Source: Paraburkholderia sp. BL23I1N1
GTDB taxonomy: Bacteria; Pseudomonadota; Gammaproteobacteria; Burkholderiales; Burkholderiaceae
Length of the DNA stretch: 64,000 nt
NCBI RefSeq assembly: GCF_003610295.1
Contig: NZ_RAPV01000001.1
Location: 372,001 to 436,000 of the forward strand
Direction of reading: 5' to 3'
Shown: one piece after another, positions 27,288 through 36,712 of the stretch
Position numbering within the stretch: position 1 is the stretch's first letter
Layout: every line of letters starts with the position of its first letter
Made by a program: the position numbers and the translations under genes
The notes under the pieces: generated by a model
What the model was told of the DNA's origin: nothing
Seen by the model: the letters and a program-made list of their open reading frames with translations, nothing else
Database searches by the model: none

Positions 27288-27422
27288 GGTGCGCCAACCT
27301 GGCCTGGCCGGCGCCGTGGGGTGTCCCCCCGGCGCACAGCGGTCTCCGAAAATTATTGTGGGTAGTTGGGCAGCGCGACGGTAAAAATGCGCGTTCGCAT
27401 GAGAATCGTGCTTGCCAAAACT

Positions 27423-27442
27423 ACTGTTTTTTTATACAGTGT
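27423..27442. promoter_or_regulatory. LexA (SOS) box of recA
   Basis: TACTGTTTTTTTATACAGTG matches the CTGT-N8-ACAG SOS consensus in both half sites. It is 78 bp upstream of the recA start, so LexA repression with induction on DNA damage is expected. Confidence 0.93.
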
Positions 27443-27520
27443 CTGAGTTTCGTGTGCTGCCATCTAAAAGTGGGCCGCACATCTGCCTCAGACGCCGTTC
27501 ATCATAGCAAAGGACGATTC

Positions 27521-28597
27521 ATGGAAGAAAGCAAGAAAGGCTCGGCTGGACTGACTGCTGAAAAGAGCAAGGCACTCGCTGCCGCGCTCGCGCAGATCGA
27601 AAAGCAGTTCGGCAAAGGGTCGGTCATGCGGCTCGGCGCGGGTGAGGCGGTCGAAGATATCCAGGTGGTCTCAACGGGATCACTCGGCCTCGACATCGCA
27701 CTGGGCGTCGGTGGTTTGCCGCGTGGCCGGGTGGTCGAAATTTATGGTCCGGAATCGTCCGGTAAAACCACGCTGACGCTGCAAGTCGTGGCTGAAATGC
27801 AGAAGCTCGGTGGTACGGCGGCGTTTATCGACGCGGAGCACGCGCTGGATATCCAGTACGCGGGCAAGCTCGGCGTGAACGTTAATGAACTGCTGGTCTC
27901 GCAGCCGGACACCGGCGAACAGGCGCTCGAAATCGCCGACGCACTGGTGCGCTCGGGCTCGATCGACATGATCGTGATCGACTCGGTCGCGGCACTCGTA
28001 CCGAAGGCTGAAATCGAAGGTGAAATGGGCGACTCGCTGCCGGGTCTGCAAGCGCGTCTGATGTCGCAAGCGCTGCGCAAGCTCACCGGCACGATCAAGC
28101 GTACCAACTGCCTCGTGATCTTCATCAACCAGATCCGTATGAAGATCGGTGTGATGTTCGGCAATCCGGAAACTACCACGGGCGGTAACGCGCTGAAGTT
28201 CTACGCGTCGGTGCGTCTGGACATTCGCCGGATCGGTTCGATCAAGAAGAACGACGAAGTGATCGGTAACGAAACGCGCGTGAAGGTGGTGAAGAACAAG
28301 GTTGCGCCACCGTTCCGTGAAGCGATTTTCGACATTCTGTATGGCGAGGGCATTTCCCGTCAGGGCGAAGTCATCGACCTCGGTGTGCAAGCCAAGATCG
28401 TCGACAAGGCCGGTGCCTGGTACAGCTACAACGGCGAACGTATTGGTCAGGGTAAGGACAACGCGCGTGAATTCCTGCGCGAAAATCCGGATGTCGCCCG
28501 TGAGATCGAAAACCGTATTCGCGAATCGCTGGGCGTGAATGCCATGGCGGAAGTGGCGACCGGTGCGGCCGCTGAAGTCGCGGGCGAAGAAGAGTAA
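27521..28597 (+). CDS. recA: Recombinase RecA
   Basis: 358 residues. DNA strand exchange protein and co-protease for LexA. Walker A is GPESSGKTT, the MAW loop region and the L1/L2 DNA loops ([53 protein letters not shown]) are intact. Start [23 protein letters not shown] is the family start, preceded by AAAGGACG. Regulated by the LexA box at 27423. recX follows after 7 bp. Confidence 0.98.
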   Translation: MEESKKGSAGLTAEKSKALAAALAQIEKQFGKGSVMRLGAGEAVEDIQVVSTGSLGLDIALGVGGLPRGRVVEIYGPESSGKTTLTLQVVAEMQKLGGTAAFIDAEHALDIQYAGKLGVNVNELLVSQPDTGEQALEIADALVRSGSIDMIVIDSVAALVPKAEIEGEMGDSLPGLQARLMSQALRKLTGTIKRTNCLVIFINQIRMKIGVMFGNPETTTGGNALKFYASVRLDIRRIGSIKKNDEVIGNETRVKVVKNKVAPPFREAIFDILYGEGISRQGEVIDLGVQAKIVDKAGAWYSYNGERIGQGKDNAREFLRENPDVAREIENRIRESLGVNAMAEVATGAAAEVAGEEE

Positions 28598-28604
28598 CCA
28601 GCAC

Positions 28605-29285
28605 GTGATACGCAAGGGCCGGCCGCTGTCCAAGAATGGACGCAACAACGCGGACGGCCCGCGCGAGGATGACAACGATCCGTTCGAGTCGTTCGACGCG
28701 CATGATCGCGCTTCGGGTCGTCAATCTCAGTCTGAATCTTCCGCGCAAGCTGAAGCAGACCCGTCCGAAACCACCTACACCCGCTCGCGCCGCACACCCG
28801 GCGAGGCGAAGTCAGGGCAGGACGAAGCCAAAAAATCCCAACGCCCGGCCCGTTCGCTAAAAGGACGTGCGCTCGGCTATTTGTCCCGGCGTGAATACAG
28901 CCGCTCTGAACTGGCGCGCAAATTGAAGCCGTTCGTCGAAGAAACCGATTCGCTCGATACCTTGCTCGACGCGCTGGAGGCCGAAAACTGGCTGTCCGAT
29001 TCGCGCTTTGCTGAAAGCCTGATCCATCGGCGCGCGTCACGCCTGGGCGCAAGCCGGATCGTCGGCGAATTGAAGCAGCACGCAGTGGACCAAACGCTGG
29101 TCGAAGAGGCCAGTGCGCAACTGCGCGAAACCGAACTCGCGCGCGCTCGAGCCGTCTGGGGGAAGAAATTCGATCGGCTGCCCGAAACGGCCGCCGAGCG
29201 CGCCAAACAGGCGCGCTTTCTGGCGTCGCGCGGTTTCTCGGGTGCCACGATCGGCAAAATCCTCAAAGGATTCGACGAGGATTGA
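28605..29285 (+). CDS. recX: Regulatory protein RecX, with N-terminal extension
   Basis: 226 residues from GTG 28605. RecX binds the RecA filament and limits its activity. The conserved helical repeats start at about residue 85 (LKGRALGYLSRREYSRSELARKL) and include DALEAENWLSDSRFAESLIHRRASRLGASRIVGELKQ and ASRGFSGATIGKILK. The first 84 residues are polar and probably disordered (rich in Ser, Glu, Asp, Arg), making it longer than the 150-170-residue family norm. The GTG lies 7 bp after the recA stop, indicating one operon. Confidence 0.9.
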   Translation: MIRKGRPLSKNGRNNADGPREDDNDPFESFDAHDRASGRQSQSESSAQAEADPSETTYTRSRRTPGEAKSGQDEAKKSQRPARSLKGRALGYLSRREYSRSELARKLKPFVEETDSLDTLLDALEAENWLSDSRFAESLIHRRASRLGASRIVGELKQHAVDQTLVEEASAQLRETELARARAVWGKKFDRLPETAAERAKQARFLASRGFSGATIGKILKGFDED

Positions 29286-29496
29286 AGTGGCGCATAGCCG
29301 CAAACCGCGGGCAAACCGCGGGCAAATCGCGGGCAAACGGCGGCAATCCCGCAGCAAACCCTCGCCGCGTACGTCACTTCGTGATAAGGGTTCCCGCGCT
29401 GAACCGCCTGCTGGGTGGGCCTGCGGATTCCAACCTGTCTCAAATACCCAGTATGCTAAAATTCACGGGTTTTCCAATCCGGCCTTTCCTTCCCGC

Positions 29497-30237
29497 ATGC
29501 CGCTCTCCCCGCCAGTGTCCCGTCAGTTGCGCCACCGTCGCGCAATCAGAGCGGAAGCCTATGAGCGAGCCGATGGCCTGTGGGATGTGGAAGCGTGCTT
29601 GACCGACGAAAAACCGCGCGATGTGGTGCTTGCGTCGGGCGTCCGGCCCAATGGTCAGCCGATCCATGAACTCTGGCTTCGCATCACCATCGATCGCAAG
29701 CTCAACGTCGTCGACGCCGAAGCGTCGTCCGACTGGGTGCCCTATCCAGGCTTGTGCCAAGCCAGCAATCCCGCCTACCGTGCCCTCATCGGACTCAATC
29801 TGTTCCAGAACTTCCGTCGCGATGCTGCCCGTTTGCTGGCCGGCACGGCTGGCTGTACGCATCTCACCGAGTTGTGCGCGCTCCTGCCTACCGCCGCAAT
29901 CCAGGCGTTCGCCGGCGACGTATGGAACACAGGTGACAGCGCGCCAGGCGCGACAGCGAGTTCAGGGAACGGTACGTCGCACAGCACAGACGAGCATTCC
30001 AACGACAAACCGCCATTCCAGCTGGGACGCTGCCATGCGCTGCGTTTCGACGGCGAGGCGGTGCAACAGTTTTATCCGCGCTGGTATGGCCGCGCTCCGT
30101 ATACAGCGGATCGCGCGGCATCGTCAGGCGACGGGGCAGCCCGCCAGACAGGTGAGGGCGGCAACGCGTCCGGCATGAACGACGGCAGCGGAAACGAAGT
30201 TCAATCCAACTCTCAGACTGAAGGGAATCACGCATGA
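29497..30237 (+). CDS. DUF2889 family protein
   Basis: 246 residues. The conserved part ([27 protein letters not shown] ... [35 protein letters not shown] ... [19 protein letters not shown]) matches DUF2889, whose role is unknown. Middle and C-terminal parts carry Ser/Gly/Asn-rich insertions (about 148-165 and 205-243). Its stop overlaps the sucC start (ATGA), so it may lead the sucCD operon. Confidence 0.85.
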   Translation: MPLSPPVSRQLRHRRAIRAEAYERADGLWDVEACLTDEKPRDVVLASGVRPNGQPIHELWLRITIDRKLNVVDAEASSDWVPYPGLCQASNPAYRALIGLNLFQNFRRDAARLLAGTAGCTHLTELCALLPTAAIQAFAGDVWNTGDSAPGATASSGNGTSHSTDEHSNDKPPFQLGRCHALRFDGEAVQQFYPRWYGRAPYTADRAASSGDGAARQTGEGGNASGMNDGSGNEVQSNSQTEGNHA

Positions 30238-31400
30238 AGATTCACGAGTACCAGGGTAAGGAAATCCTGCGGAAATTCGGCGTCGCGGTACCGCGCGGCA
30301 AGCCGGTCTTCTCGGTGGATGATGCGGTCAAGGCCGCGGAAGAGCTCGGCGGCCCGGTATGGGTCGTGAAGGCTCAGATCCACGCGGGTGGCCGTGGCAA
30401 GGGCGGCGGCGTGAAGGTCGCCAAGTCGCTGGAACAGGTTCGTGAATTCTCGAATCAGATCCTCGGCATGCAGCTCGTCACGCACCAGACCGGTCCGGAA
30501 GGCCAGAAGGTGAATCGTCTGCTGATCGAAGAAGGCGCTGACATCAAGAAGGAACTGTATGTCGGCCTGGTGATCGATCGCGTTTCGCAGAAGATCGTCG
30601 TGATGGCATCGAGCGAAGGCGGCATGGACGTCGAAGAAGTCGCGGAAAAGACGCCTGAGCTGATCCACAAGATCGCCGTCGATCCGTCGACCGGTCTGAA
30701 AGACGCCGAAGCCGACGAGCTCGCAACGAAGATCGGCGTGCCCGCCGCTTCGCTGCCGCAAGCGCGCTCGATCCTGCAAGGCCTGTACAAGGCATTCTGG
30801 GAAACCGACGCATCGCTCGCTGAAATCAACCCGCTGATCCTGACCGGCGACGGCAAGGTCATCGCGCTGGACGCCAAGTTCAACTTCGATTCGAACGCAC
30901 TGTTCCGTCACCCGGAAATCGTCGCGTATCGCGATCTGGACGAAGAAGATCCGGCTGAAGTCGAAGCATCGAAGTTCGACCTCGCGTACATCTCGCTCGA
31001 CGGCAACATCGGCTGCCTCGTGAACGGCGCAGGCCTCGCAATGGCAACGATGGACACCATCAAGCTGTTCGGCGGCGAACCGGCGAACTTCCTGGACGTG
31101 GGCGGTGGCGCCACGACCGAGAAGGTCACGGAAGCGTTCAAGATCATGCTGAAGAACCCGAATCTGACCGCGATTCTGGTCAACATCTTCGGCGGCATCA
31201 TGCGCTGCGACGTGATCGCGGAAGGCGTGATCGCGGCGTCGAAGGCCGTGTCGCTGAAGGTGCCGCTCGTGGTCCGCATGAAGGGCACGAACGAAGACCT
31301 GGGCAAGAAGATGCTCGCTGAATCCGGCCTGCCGATCATTGCGGCAGACAGCATGGAAGAAGCGGCTCAGAAGGTCGTTGCGGCCGCTCAAGGCAAGTAA
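30234..31400 (+). CDS. sucC: Succinyl-CoA synthetase, beta subunit
   Basis: 388 residues. ATP-grasp subunit of the TCA-cycle enzyme that converts succinyl-CoA to succinate with formation of [64 protein letters not shown] and the CoA-binding-like C-terminus [17 protein letters not shown] are all present. ATG overlaps the stop of the DUF2889 gene. sucD follows after 139 bp. Confidence 0.97.
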   Translation: MKIHEYQGKEILRKFGVAVPRGKPVFSVDDAVKAAEELGGPVWVVKAQIHAGGRGKGGGVKVAKSLEQVREFSNQILGMQLVTHQTGPEGQKVNRLLIEEGADIKKELYVGLVIDRVSQKIVVMASSEGGMDVEEVAEKTPELIHKIAVDPSTGLKDAEADELATKIGVPAASLPQARSILQGLYKAFWETDASLAEINPLILTGDGKVIALDAKFNFDSNALFRHPEIVAYRDLDEEDPAEVEASKFDLAYISLDGNIGCLVNGAGLAMATMDTIKLFGGEPANFLDVGGGATTEKVTEAFKIMLKNPNLTAILVNIFGGIMRCDVIAEGVIAASKAVSLKVPLVVRMKGTNEDLGKKMLAESGLPIIAADSMEEAAQKVVAAAQGK

Positions 31401-31539
31401 CGAGCGCGCTCGTCGGGCGCTCAGTTTCACATTGAGCCAGGACAACCAGGATTACGAATGGCGACGCGCGAGCGACGCGGGCGGAGAACATCCCGCCTCG
31501 CGCGCAACAGCGCGACGCCAAACGAACAGAGGTCAATAC

Positions 31540-32421
31540 ATGTCGATTCTGATTAACAAAGACACCAAGGTCATCACGCAGGGCATCACCGGCAAGACCG
31601 GTCAGTTCCATACGCGTGCTTGCCGTGAATATGCAAACGGCCGCGAAGCGTACGTTGCGGGCGTGAACCCGAAGCGTGCCGGCGAAGACTTCGAAGGCAT
31701 TCCTATCTACGCTAGCGTCGCTGAAGCCAAGGCTGAAACGGGCGCAACCGTGTCGGTGATTTACGTTCCGCCGGCAGGCGCTGCTGCTGCGATCTGGGAA
31801 GCGGTCGAAGCCGATCTGGATCTCGCTATCTGTATCACGGAAGGCATTCCTGTCCGCGACATGATCGAGCTCAAGGCACGCATGCGCGCAGAAAACCGCA
31901 AGACGCTGCTGCTCGGACCGAACTGCCCGGGCACGATCACGCCGGACGAACTGAAGATCGGCATCATGCCGGGTCACATTCACCGCAAGGGCCGCATCGG
32001 CGTCGTGTCGCGTTCGGGCACGCTGACGTATGAAGCAGTCGGCCAATTGACGGCGATCGGCCTCGGCCAGTCGTCGGCAGTCGGTATCGGCGGCGACCCG
32101 ATCAACGGTCTGAAGCACATCGACGTGATGAAGATGTTCAACGACGATCCGGAAACGGACGCCGTCATCATGATCGGCGAGATCGGCGGTCCGGACGAAG
32201 CGAACGCTGCTGAGTGGATCAAGGACAACATGAAGAAGCCGGTGGTTGGCTTTATCGCCGGTGTCACGGCGCCTCCGGGCAAGCGAATGGGCCACGCCGG
32301 CGCGCTGATCTCGGGCGGTGCGGACACGGCTGAAGCCAAGCTGGAAATCATGGAAGCCTGCGGCATCACGGTCACGAAGAACCCGTCGGAAATGGCGCGT
32401 CTTCTGAAGGCGATGCTGTAA
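31540..32421 (+). CDS. sucD: Succinyl-CoA synthetase, alpha subunit
   Basis: 293 residues. The Rossmann domain binds CoA (ITGKTGQFHTRACREY) and the active-site phosphohistidine lies in KRMGHAGALISGG. LLGPNCPGTITPDELKIGIMPG is conserved. It partners SucC. An AACAGAGG ribosome site precedes ATG 31540. The operon ends at a hairpin at 32494. Confidence 0.97.
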   Translation: MSILINKDTKVITQGITGKTGQFHTRACREYANGREAYVAGVNPKRAGEDFEGIPIYASVAEAKAETGATVSVIYVPPAGAAAAIWEAVEADLDLAICITEGIPVRDMIELKARMRAENRKTLLLGPNCPGTITPDELKIGIMPGHIHRKGRIGVVSRSGTLTYEAVGQLTAIGLGQSSAVGIGGDPINGLKHIDVMKMFNDDPETDAVIMIGEIGGPDEANAAEWIKDNMKKPVVGFIAGVTAPPGKRMGHAGALISGGADTAEAKLEIMEACGITVTKNPSEMARLLKAML

Positions 32422-32493
32422 ATCAAAATTCGCGCGCAGCCCTGGCGCGTTTTTTGATACGCTTACGAAATCCTTTCGTGAGCGGGCAGTCTT

Positions 32494-32529
32494 AAAAAAG
32501 CGGGGGAGTGCAGACTCCTCCGCTTTTTT
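32494..32529. terminator. Bidirectional-type terminator after sucD
   Basis: Stem AAAAAAGCGGGGGAGT / ACTCCTCCGCTTTTTT with a GCAG loop and one G.T pair. The T run follows on the plus strand and an equal one on the minus strand. It separates sucCD from terC. Confidence 0.88.
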
Positions 32530-32576
32530 ATTGCCGGCGCGTCCGATTCGTCCGATCCCTTCGTCCTCTTTCATTC

Positions 32577-33281
32577 ATGCTCGAGTTCTTCGCCACGCTC
32601 CATTGGGGCGCAGTCATTCAGATCATCGTCATCGACATCCTGCTGGGTGGCGACAATGCGGTGGTGATCGCGCTTGCCTGCCGCAACCTGCCGCCTGAGC
32701 AGCGGACCAAGGGCGTGCTGTGGGGTACGGCCGGCGCGATTGTGCTGCGCGTGGCGCTGATTGCGTTTGCCGTGGCGCTGCTCGACGTGCCGTTGCTGAA
32801 ATTTGCCGGCGGCCTGTTGCTGTTGTGGATCGGTGTGCGTCTGATGGCGCCCGCCCATGACGTCCACGAGAATATCAAGCCGGCAGACAAGCTTATCGCG
32901 GCGATTAAAACCATCATCATTGCGGACGCGGTGATGAGCCTCGACAACGTGATCGCGATCGCGGGCGCGGCCGAGGCGGCCGACCCCGAACATCGCCTCG
33001 CGCTGGTGATTTTCGGCCTGGTGGTGAGTATTCCGCTGATCGTGTGGGGCAGCCAGTTGGTGCTGAAGCTGCTCGACCGCTTTCCAATCGTCATCACGCT
33101 CGGCGCGGCACTGCTCGGCTGGATCGCGGGCGGCCTGATCATCAACGACCCGGCTGGGGACCGTTGGCCGATCCTCGATACGCCGGCGGCAGAGTACGGC
33201 ATGAGCATCGCCGGTGCGCTGTTCGTCGTGATCCTGGGTTATCTGCTCAAGCGCCGCAACGCAAACCGCGCGGCGGTTTGA
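32577..33281 (+). CDS. TerC/YjbE family membrane protein
   Basis: 234 residues with seven predicted membrane helices. The acidic intramembrane motifs IDILLGGDNAVVIALACRNLP and ADAVMSLDNVIAIAG define the TerC family, linked to metal (often manganese) efflux and tellurite resistance. Start MLEFFATLHWGAVIQII at 32577 lies 48 bp after the sucD terminator, so its promoter must overlap or follow that hairpin. Confidence 0.88.
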   Translation: MLEFFATLHWGAVIQIIVIDILLGGDNAVVIALACRNLPPEQRTKGVLWGTAGAIVLRVALIAFAVALLDVPLLKFAGGLLLLWIGVRLMAPAHDVHENIKPADKLIAAIKTIIIADAVMSLDNVIAIAGAAEAADPEHRLALVIFGLVVSIPLIVWGSQLVLKLLDRFPIVITLGAALLGWIAGGLIINDPAGDRWPILDTPAAEYGMSIAGALFVVILGYLLKRRNANRAAV

Positions 33282-33434
33282 GCTTAAGCTGATCTGAGTC
33301 GGGTGCTGAACGATAACGGTGCGGCGGCCCGGGCTTAAAGCCGTATCCGCCGCAGCCGCAGCCGCAGCCGTATTGGCGCGCAACGTTAGCCATTCGGCTG
33401 ACTGTGTGAAACGAGCACCGCTGGCTACGATTGA

Positions 33435-33469
33435 AACGCCTGTCCCCGATTCGCGGGGCAGGCGTTTTT
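33435..33469 (+). terminator. Terminator after terC, upstream of the pilin gene
   Basis: Stem AACGCCTG-t-CCCCG / CGGGG-CAGGCGTT with one bulged T, followed by TTTTTC. It ends 19 bp before the pilin start; the CAGGAG ribosome site lies directly after it, so it could also act as a leader attenuator. Confidence 0.75.
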
Positions 33470-33487
33470 CGTTTCAGGAGCCTGCCG

Positions 33488-34111
33488 ATGACCGTTACTT
33501 TGCCGTACTCCCCTTTTTCACTGTCCACGCCTTCCCCGCGGCACGCGTTCGAAAGAGCGCGCTGGAGTGCACCCCTCGCGCGCGCTTGCCGCTGCTTTAG
33601 TGTCGGCTTCACGCTGATCGAGTTGATGATCGTGCTGGCGATTGTCGGCGTCATCGCGGCCTATGCGATCCCGGCGTATCAGGACTATCTGGCCCGCAGC
33701 CGTGTGGGGGAAGGGCTCTCGCTGGCCGCATCCGCACGGCTCGCGGTGTCCGAAAACGCCGCCAGTGGCAACGCGTTCGGCGGCGGCTATGCATCGCCGC
33801 CCGCCACCCGCAACGTCGAATCCGTTCATGTCGACGACGACAACGGCCAGATCACCGTTGCTTTCACGACGCGCGTCGCGCCTGCCGGTTCGAATACGCT
33901 GACACTCGTGCCCTCGGTGCCGGACAATGCCGACGCACCCACTGCGCGGATCGCCTTGAGCAAGGGTGCCGTGCAGGCGGGCGCGGTCACCTGGGAGTGT
34001 TTCGCCGGAGGTAAAACGCCCTCCTCGTTGCCAGCGCCTGGCGCCGGGCCCGCACCTGCCGATGCGCCATCGTTGCCGTCGAATCTTGCACCACCGGAGT
34101 GCCGTTCATAA
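33488..34111 (+). CDS. Type IV pilin-like protein with unusually long leader
   Basis: 207 residues. The prepilin cleavage motif is [38 protein letters not shown], with cleavage after G40, Phe41 as first mature residue and Glu45 at mature position 5. The leader is therefore 40 residues, while classical pilins have 6-10. ATG 33488 has a well-spaced CAGGAG ribosome site and no later in-frame start exists before the motif. The C-terminus has a Cys pair (WECFAG ... PPECRS) typical of pilin D-loops, and a Pro/Ala/Ser-rich stretch just before it, a likely O-glycosylation region. An O-oligosaccharyltransferase follows. Confidence 0.82.
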   Translation: MTVTLPYSPFSLSTPSPRHAFERARWSAPLARACRCFSVGFTLIELMIVLAIVGVIAAYAIPAYQDYLARSRVGEGLSLAASARLAVSENAASGNAFGGGYASPPATRNVESVHVDDDNGQITVAFTTRVAPAGSNTLTLVPSVPDNADAPTARIALSKGAVQAGAVTWECFAGGKTPSSLPAPGAGPAPADAPSLPSNLAPPECRS

Positions 34112-34247
34112 GTCATCGGGCGAACGATCGGGGGAGTTGTTATCCGAACGTAAAACACTGATTTTCGGGATATTTCAGCCCAGCCGGCGCACAGCAGGAG
34201 AATTTCTTTGTATAGTGCGCCGGTTGCTGACGCCCTCCGGTTATTCG

Positions 34248-36032
34248 ATGCCCACCCCATTTGCGCGCTATCTGTCTCTCATTCTGTTGGCTCTTGCGTT
34301 GGTGCTGCCTTATGCAGTCGTCACCCACACGTATCCGATTCCGACCTTCTACGCTGAATTCACGGCGCTCGCGCTGTATCTGCTAATGGGCGCGGGCGTC
34401 GTGCTGCTGGTTTCGACGGCCAGGCCGCGCGTGACGTTTGCGTCGCCGGTCGTCGCGCTGGTGCCGTTGCTGTTCGGGCTGGTGCTGGTGGCGCAGTCGG
34501 TGCTGCTGCCGGTCACCCAGCCGTCGATGAACTGGCTCGGCGGCGGTTACTTGCTCGCCGCATTCATGGCCACGCATGCGGGCTACGGTTTCACCCGCGT
34601 CAAGCTGAACGAAACGGTGCTGCGCTGGGTCGCTGGGGCGTTGATCGTTGGCGGCCTGTTTGCCGTGTTCTGCCAGGTGATCCAGTTGTTTCACCTCGAA
34701 GTGCGCGTGTCGCCGTTTGTCGTCGCCTATAACATCACCGTCGAGCGCCGGCCGTTCGGCAATATGGCGCAGGCGAACCACCTCGCCACCTATATCGCAT
34801 TCGCGATGGCGGGTGCGCTGTTCCTCGTGCAGACACGCCGCATCGCCGTCAGCATCTGGCTGCTCGCGTCGGCGATTTTCGCTATTGGTCTCGCTTTGAC
34901 CGTATCGCGCGGCCCTTGGCTGCAGATGGGCGTGATCGTGGTGGCGGGTTTCTGGATGGCCTTTGCGCAGACGCGCAGCCAGCCGCTTCTGCGCCGCGGC
35001 AATCGCGAATGGCTGATCCCGATCGTGTTGGCGGTGCTGTTCTTCGTCGTCAATGCCTTGATCCGCTGGGCCAACGTGCGCTACCACCTGGAACTTGGGC
35101 AGTCGGCGGCTGACCGTTTCAAGGACGCCGGCCAGATCGCGCCGCGCCTTGCGCTGTGGAAATACGGCTGGACGATGTTCAAGGCGCATCCGCTGCTGGG
35201 TGTCGGCTGGGGCGAGTTTCCGAGCTACCAGTTCGAGTATGCGAAGTCGCTGGGCGGCGTCGAGATTGCCAATAATTCGCACGACATCTTCATCGACCTG
35301 CTCGCGAAAACCGGTTTGATCGGTCTCGCCATCGTGCTGTTCGGCCTGATCACGTGGCTGGTGCGCGTGGTTCGCGCGCCGCAGAGCGCCGCGCGCGTGT
35401 TCGGCATTGCGCTGATCGGCGTGCTGGTCATGCATGCGCTGGTCGAGTATCCGCAGCAGTACATGTTCTTCCTGCTGCCGGCAATGTTCGTGTTCGGGTT
35501 GCTCGAGACGCGGCCGCTGCGCCTCGTGCCTGGCCGCCTGTCGTTCGGTGTGTTTGCGGTGGTCGTGTTCGGTGGCGTGGCCGCGCTGTATCCCGTGTTT
35601 CGCGACTACCAGCGTTCCGAGGTGCTGTATTACGGCTCGCGTCCGGCCGAGCAGTATCGCGCGGATCCGTCGTTCCTGTTCCGGGCGTGGGGCGAATATG
35701 GCCTGGCGACGTTGGAACCCATGAATTCGATGAACCTGCAGCACAAGCTCGCCATGCATAAGCAGGCGATGGCGCTGCTGCCGGGCGAAACCGTGCTGCG
35801 CCGGTACGCGGTGCTGCAGGCGTTGAGCGGCGATACGGCGGGGGCGTTCGACACCATTGAGCGTCTGAAGATCTTCGCTGTGGAGTTGAACGACTGGCCT
35901 TCGCAGCTGGCCTACGTGTATGAGTTGTGCGACGAGCAGAAGACGTTGGCCGGTTTCAAGGCGGAACTGGTCAAGCGCTACGGCCTGCCGTCCGGCAACG
36001 TCAATCAGGACGACGACAGCGACGAGGATTGA
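34248..36032 (+). CDS. PglL-type O-oligosaccharyltransferase (Wzy_C family)
   Basis: 594 residues, about 11-12 membrane helices plus a soluble C-terminus. The central Wzy_C region has RRPFGNMAQANHLATYIAFAMAG, LTVSRGPWLQMG and, in the periplasmic loop, HPLLGVGWGEFPSYQFEY ... NNSHDIFIDLLAKTG with the essential His. The C-terminal Wzy_C_2 segment (PSFLFRAWGEYGLA ... LQHKLAMHKQAMALLP) identifies protein-glycosylating PglL/PilO types rather than O-antigen ligases. The neighbouring pilin is a probable acceptor. Start at 34248 gives the first membrane helix. Confidence 0.85.
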   Translation: MPTPFARYLSLILLALALVLPYAVVTHTYPIPTFYAEFTALALYLLMGAGVVLLVSTARPRVTFASPVVALVPLLFGLVLVAQSVLLPVTQPSMNWLGGGYLLAAFMATHAGYGFTRVKLNETVLRWVAGALIVGGLFAVFCQVIQLFHLEVRVSPFVVAYNITVERRPFGNMAQANHLATYIAFAMAGALFLVQTRRIAVSIWLLASAIFAIGLALTVSRGPWLQMGVIVVAGFWMAFAQTRSQPLLRRGNREWLIPIVLAVLFFVVNALIRWANVRYHLELGQSAADRFKDAGQIAPRLALWKYGWTMFKAHPLLGVGWGEFPSYQFEYAKSLGGVEIANNSHDIFIDLLAKTGLIGLAIVLFGLITWLVRVVRAPQSAARVFGIALIGVLVMHALVEYPQQYMFFLLPAMFVFGLLETRPLRLVPGRLSFGVFAVVVFGGVAALYPVFRDYQRSEVLYYGSRPAEQYRADPSFLFRAWGEYGLATLEPMNSMNLQHKLAMHKQAMALLPGETVLRRYAVLQALSGDTAGAFDTIERLKIFAVELNDWPSQLAYVYELCDEQKTLAGFKAELVKRYGLPSGNVNQDDDSDED

Positions 36033-36101
36033 GCTGCGCTGTCGTTTTGTAGCCGTAGCTGATGCTTTAGAGGTGGAGCGGGGCGATGGCCTTGGCCGTC
36101 A

Positions 36102-36578
36102 TCAACCCGCCACCCAATCCCCAGACTTCCCGCCGTGCTTCTCCAGCACTTTCACATCGGTGATCGTCATGCCGCGATCCACCGCCTTGCACATGTCGTA
36201 CACCGTCAGCAGTCCAACCTGCACGGCGGTTAGCGCTTCCATTTCCACGCCCGTGCGTCCCAGCGTCTCCACTTGCACCGTGCAGTGCACGCCGGGCAGT
36301 TCTTCATCGAGTTCGAAGTCCACTTTGACGCGCGTCAGCGCGAGCGGATGACATAGCGGGATCAGATCGGCGGTGCGCTTCGAACCCTGAATCGCAGCGA
36401 TCCGCGCGATCCCGATCACGTCGCCTTTCTTGGCATTGCCATCGCGAATCAGCGCGAACGTTTCCGGCAGCATGCGAATCGAGCCACGCGCAATGGCGAT
36501 GCGCTTCGTCTCCTGCTTGCTGCCGACATCCACCATATGCGCCTGACCGGCGGCATCGAAATGAGTGAGTTCAGGCAT
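36102..36578 (-). CDS. moaC: Cyclic pyranopterin monophosphate synthase
   Basis: 158 residues, the family length. MoaC converts the MoaA product into cyclic pyranopterin monophosphate, the first intermediate of molybdenum cofactor. [29 protein letters not shown] and [29 protein letters not shown], with the catalytic Lys in the [13 protein letters not shown] segment, are conserved. Convergent with pglL; other moa genes are not adjacent. Confidence 0.95.
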   Translation of the reverse strand: MPELTHFDAAGQAHMVDVGSKQETKRIAIARGSIRMLPETFALIRDGNAKKGDVIGIARIAAIQGSKRTADLIPLCHPLALTRVKVDFELDEELPGVHCTVQVETLGRTGVEMEALTAVQVGLLTVYDMCKAVDRGMTITDVKVLEKHGGKSGDWVAG

Positions 36579-36712
36579 GGTTGGGCTCCTTCAGAGGGCG
36601 CCTATCATAGCAGTGTGGCCGCGCGGGCCGGGATGATTACAATTGCCCTATGCCCGTTATCTTAGTCCGAGCGGCGGGTGTCGCTTTTCGACTTCGTCAT
36701 ATCGACCTCGCG

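Noticed and set aside
33340..33375. GCCGCAGCCGCAGCC short tandem repeat
   Set aside because: Only a few six-base units, non-coding, no sign of a CRISPR or larger array.
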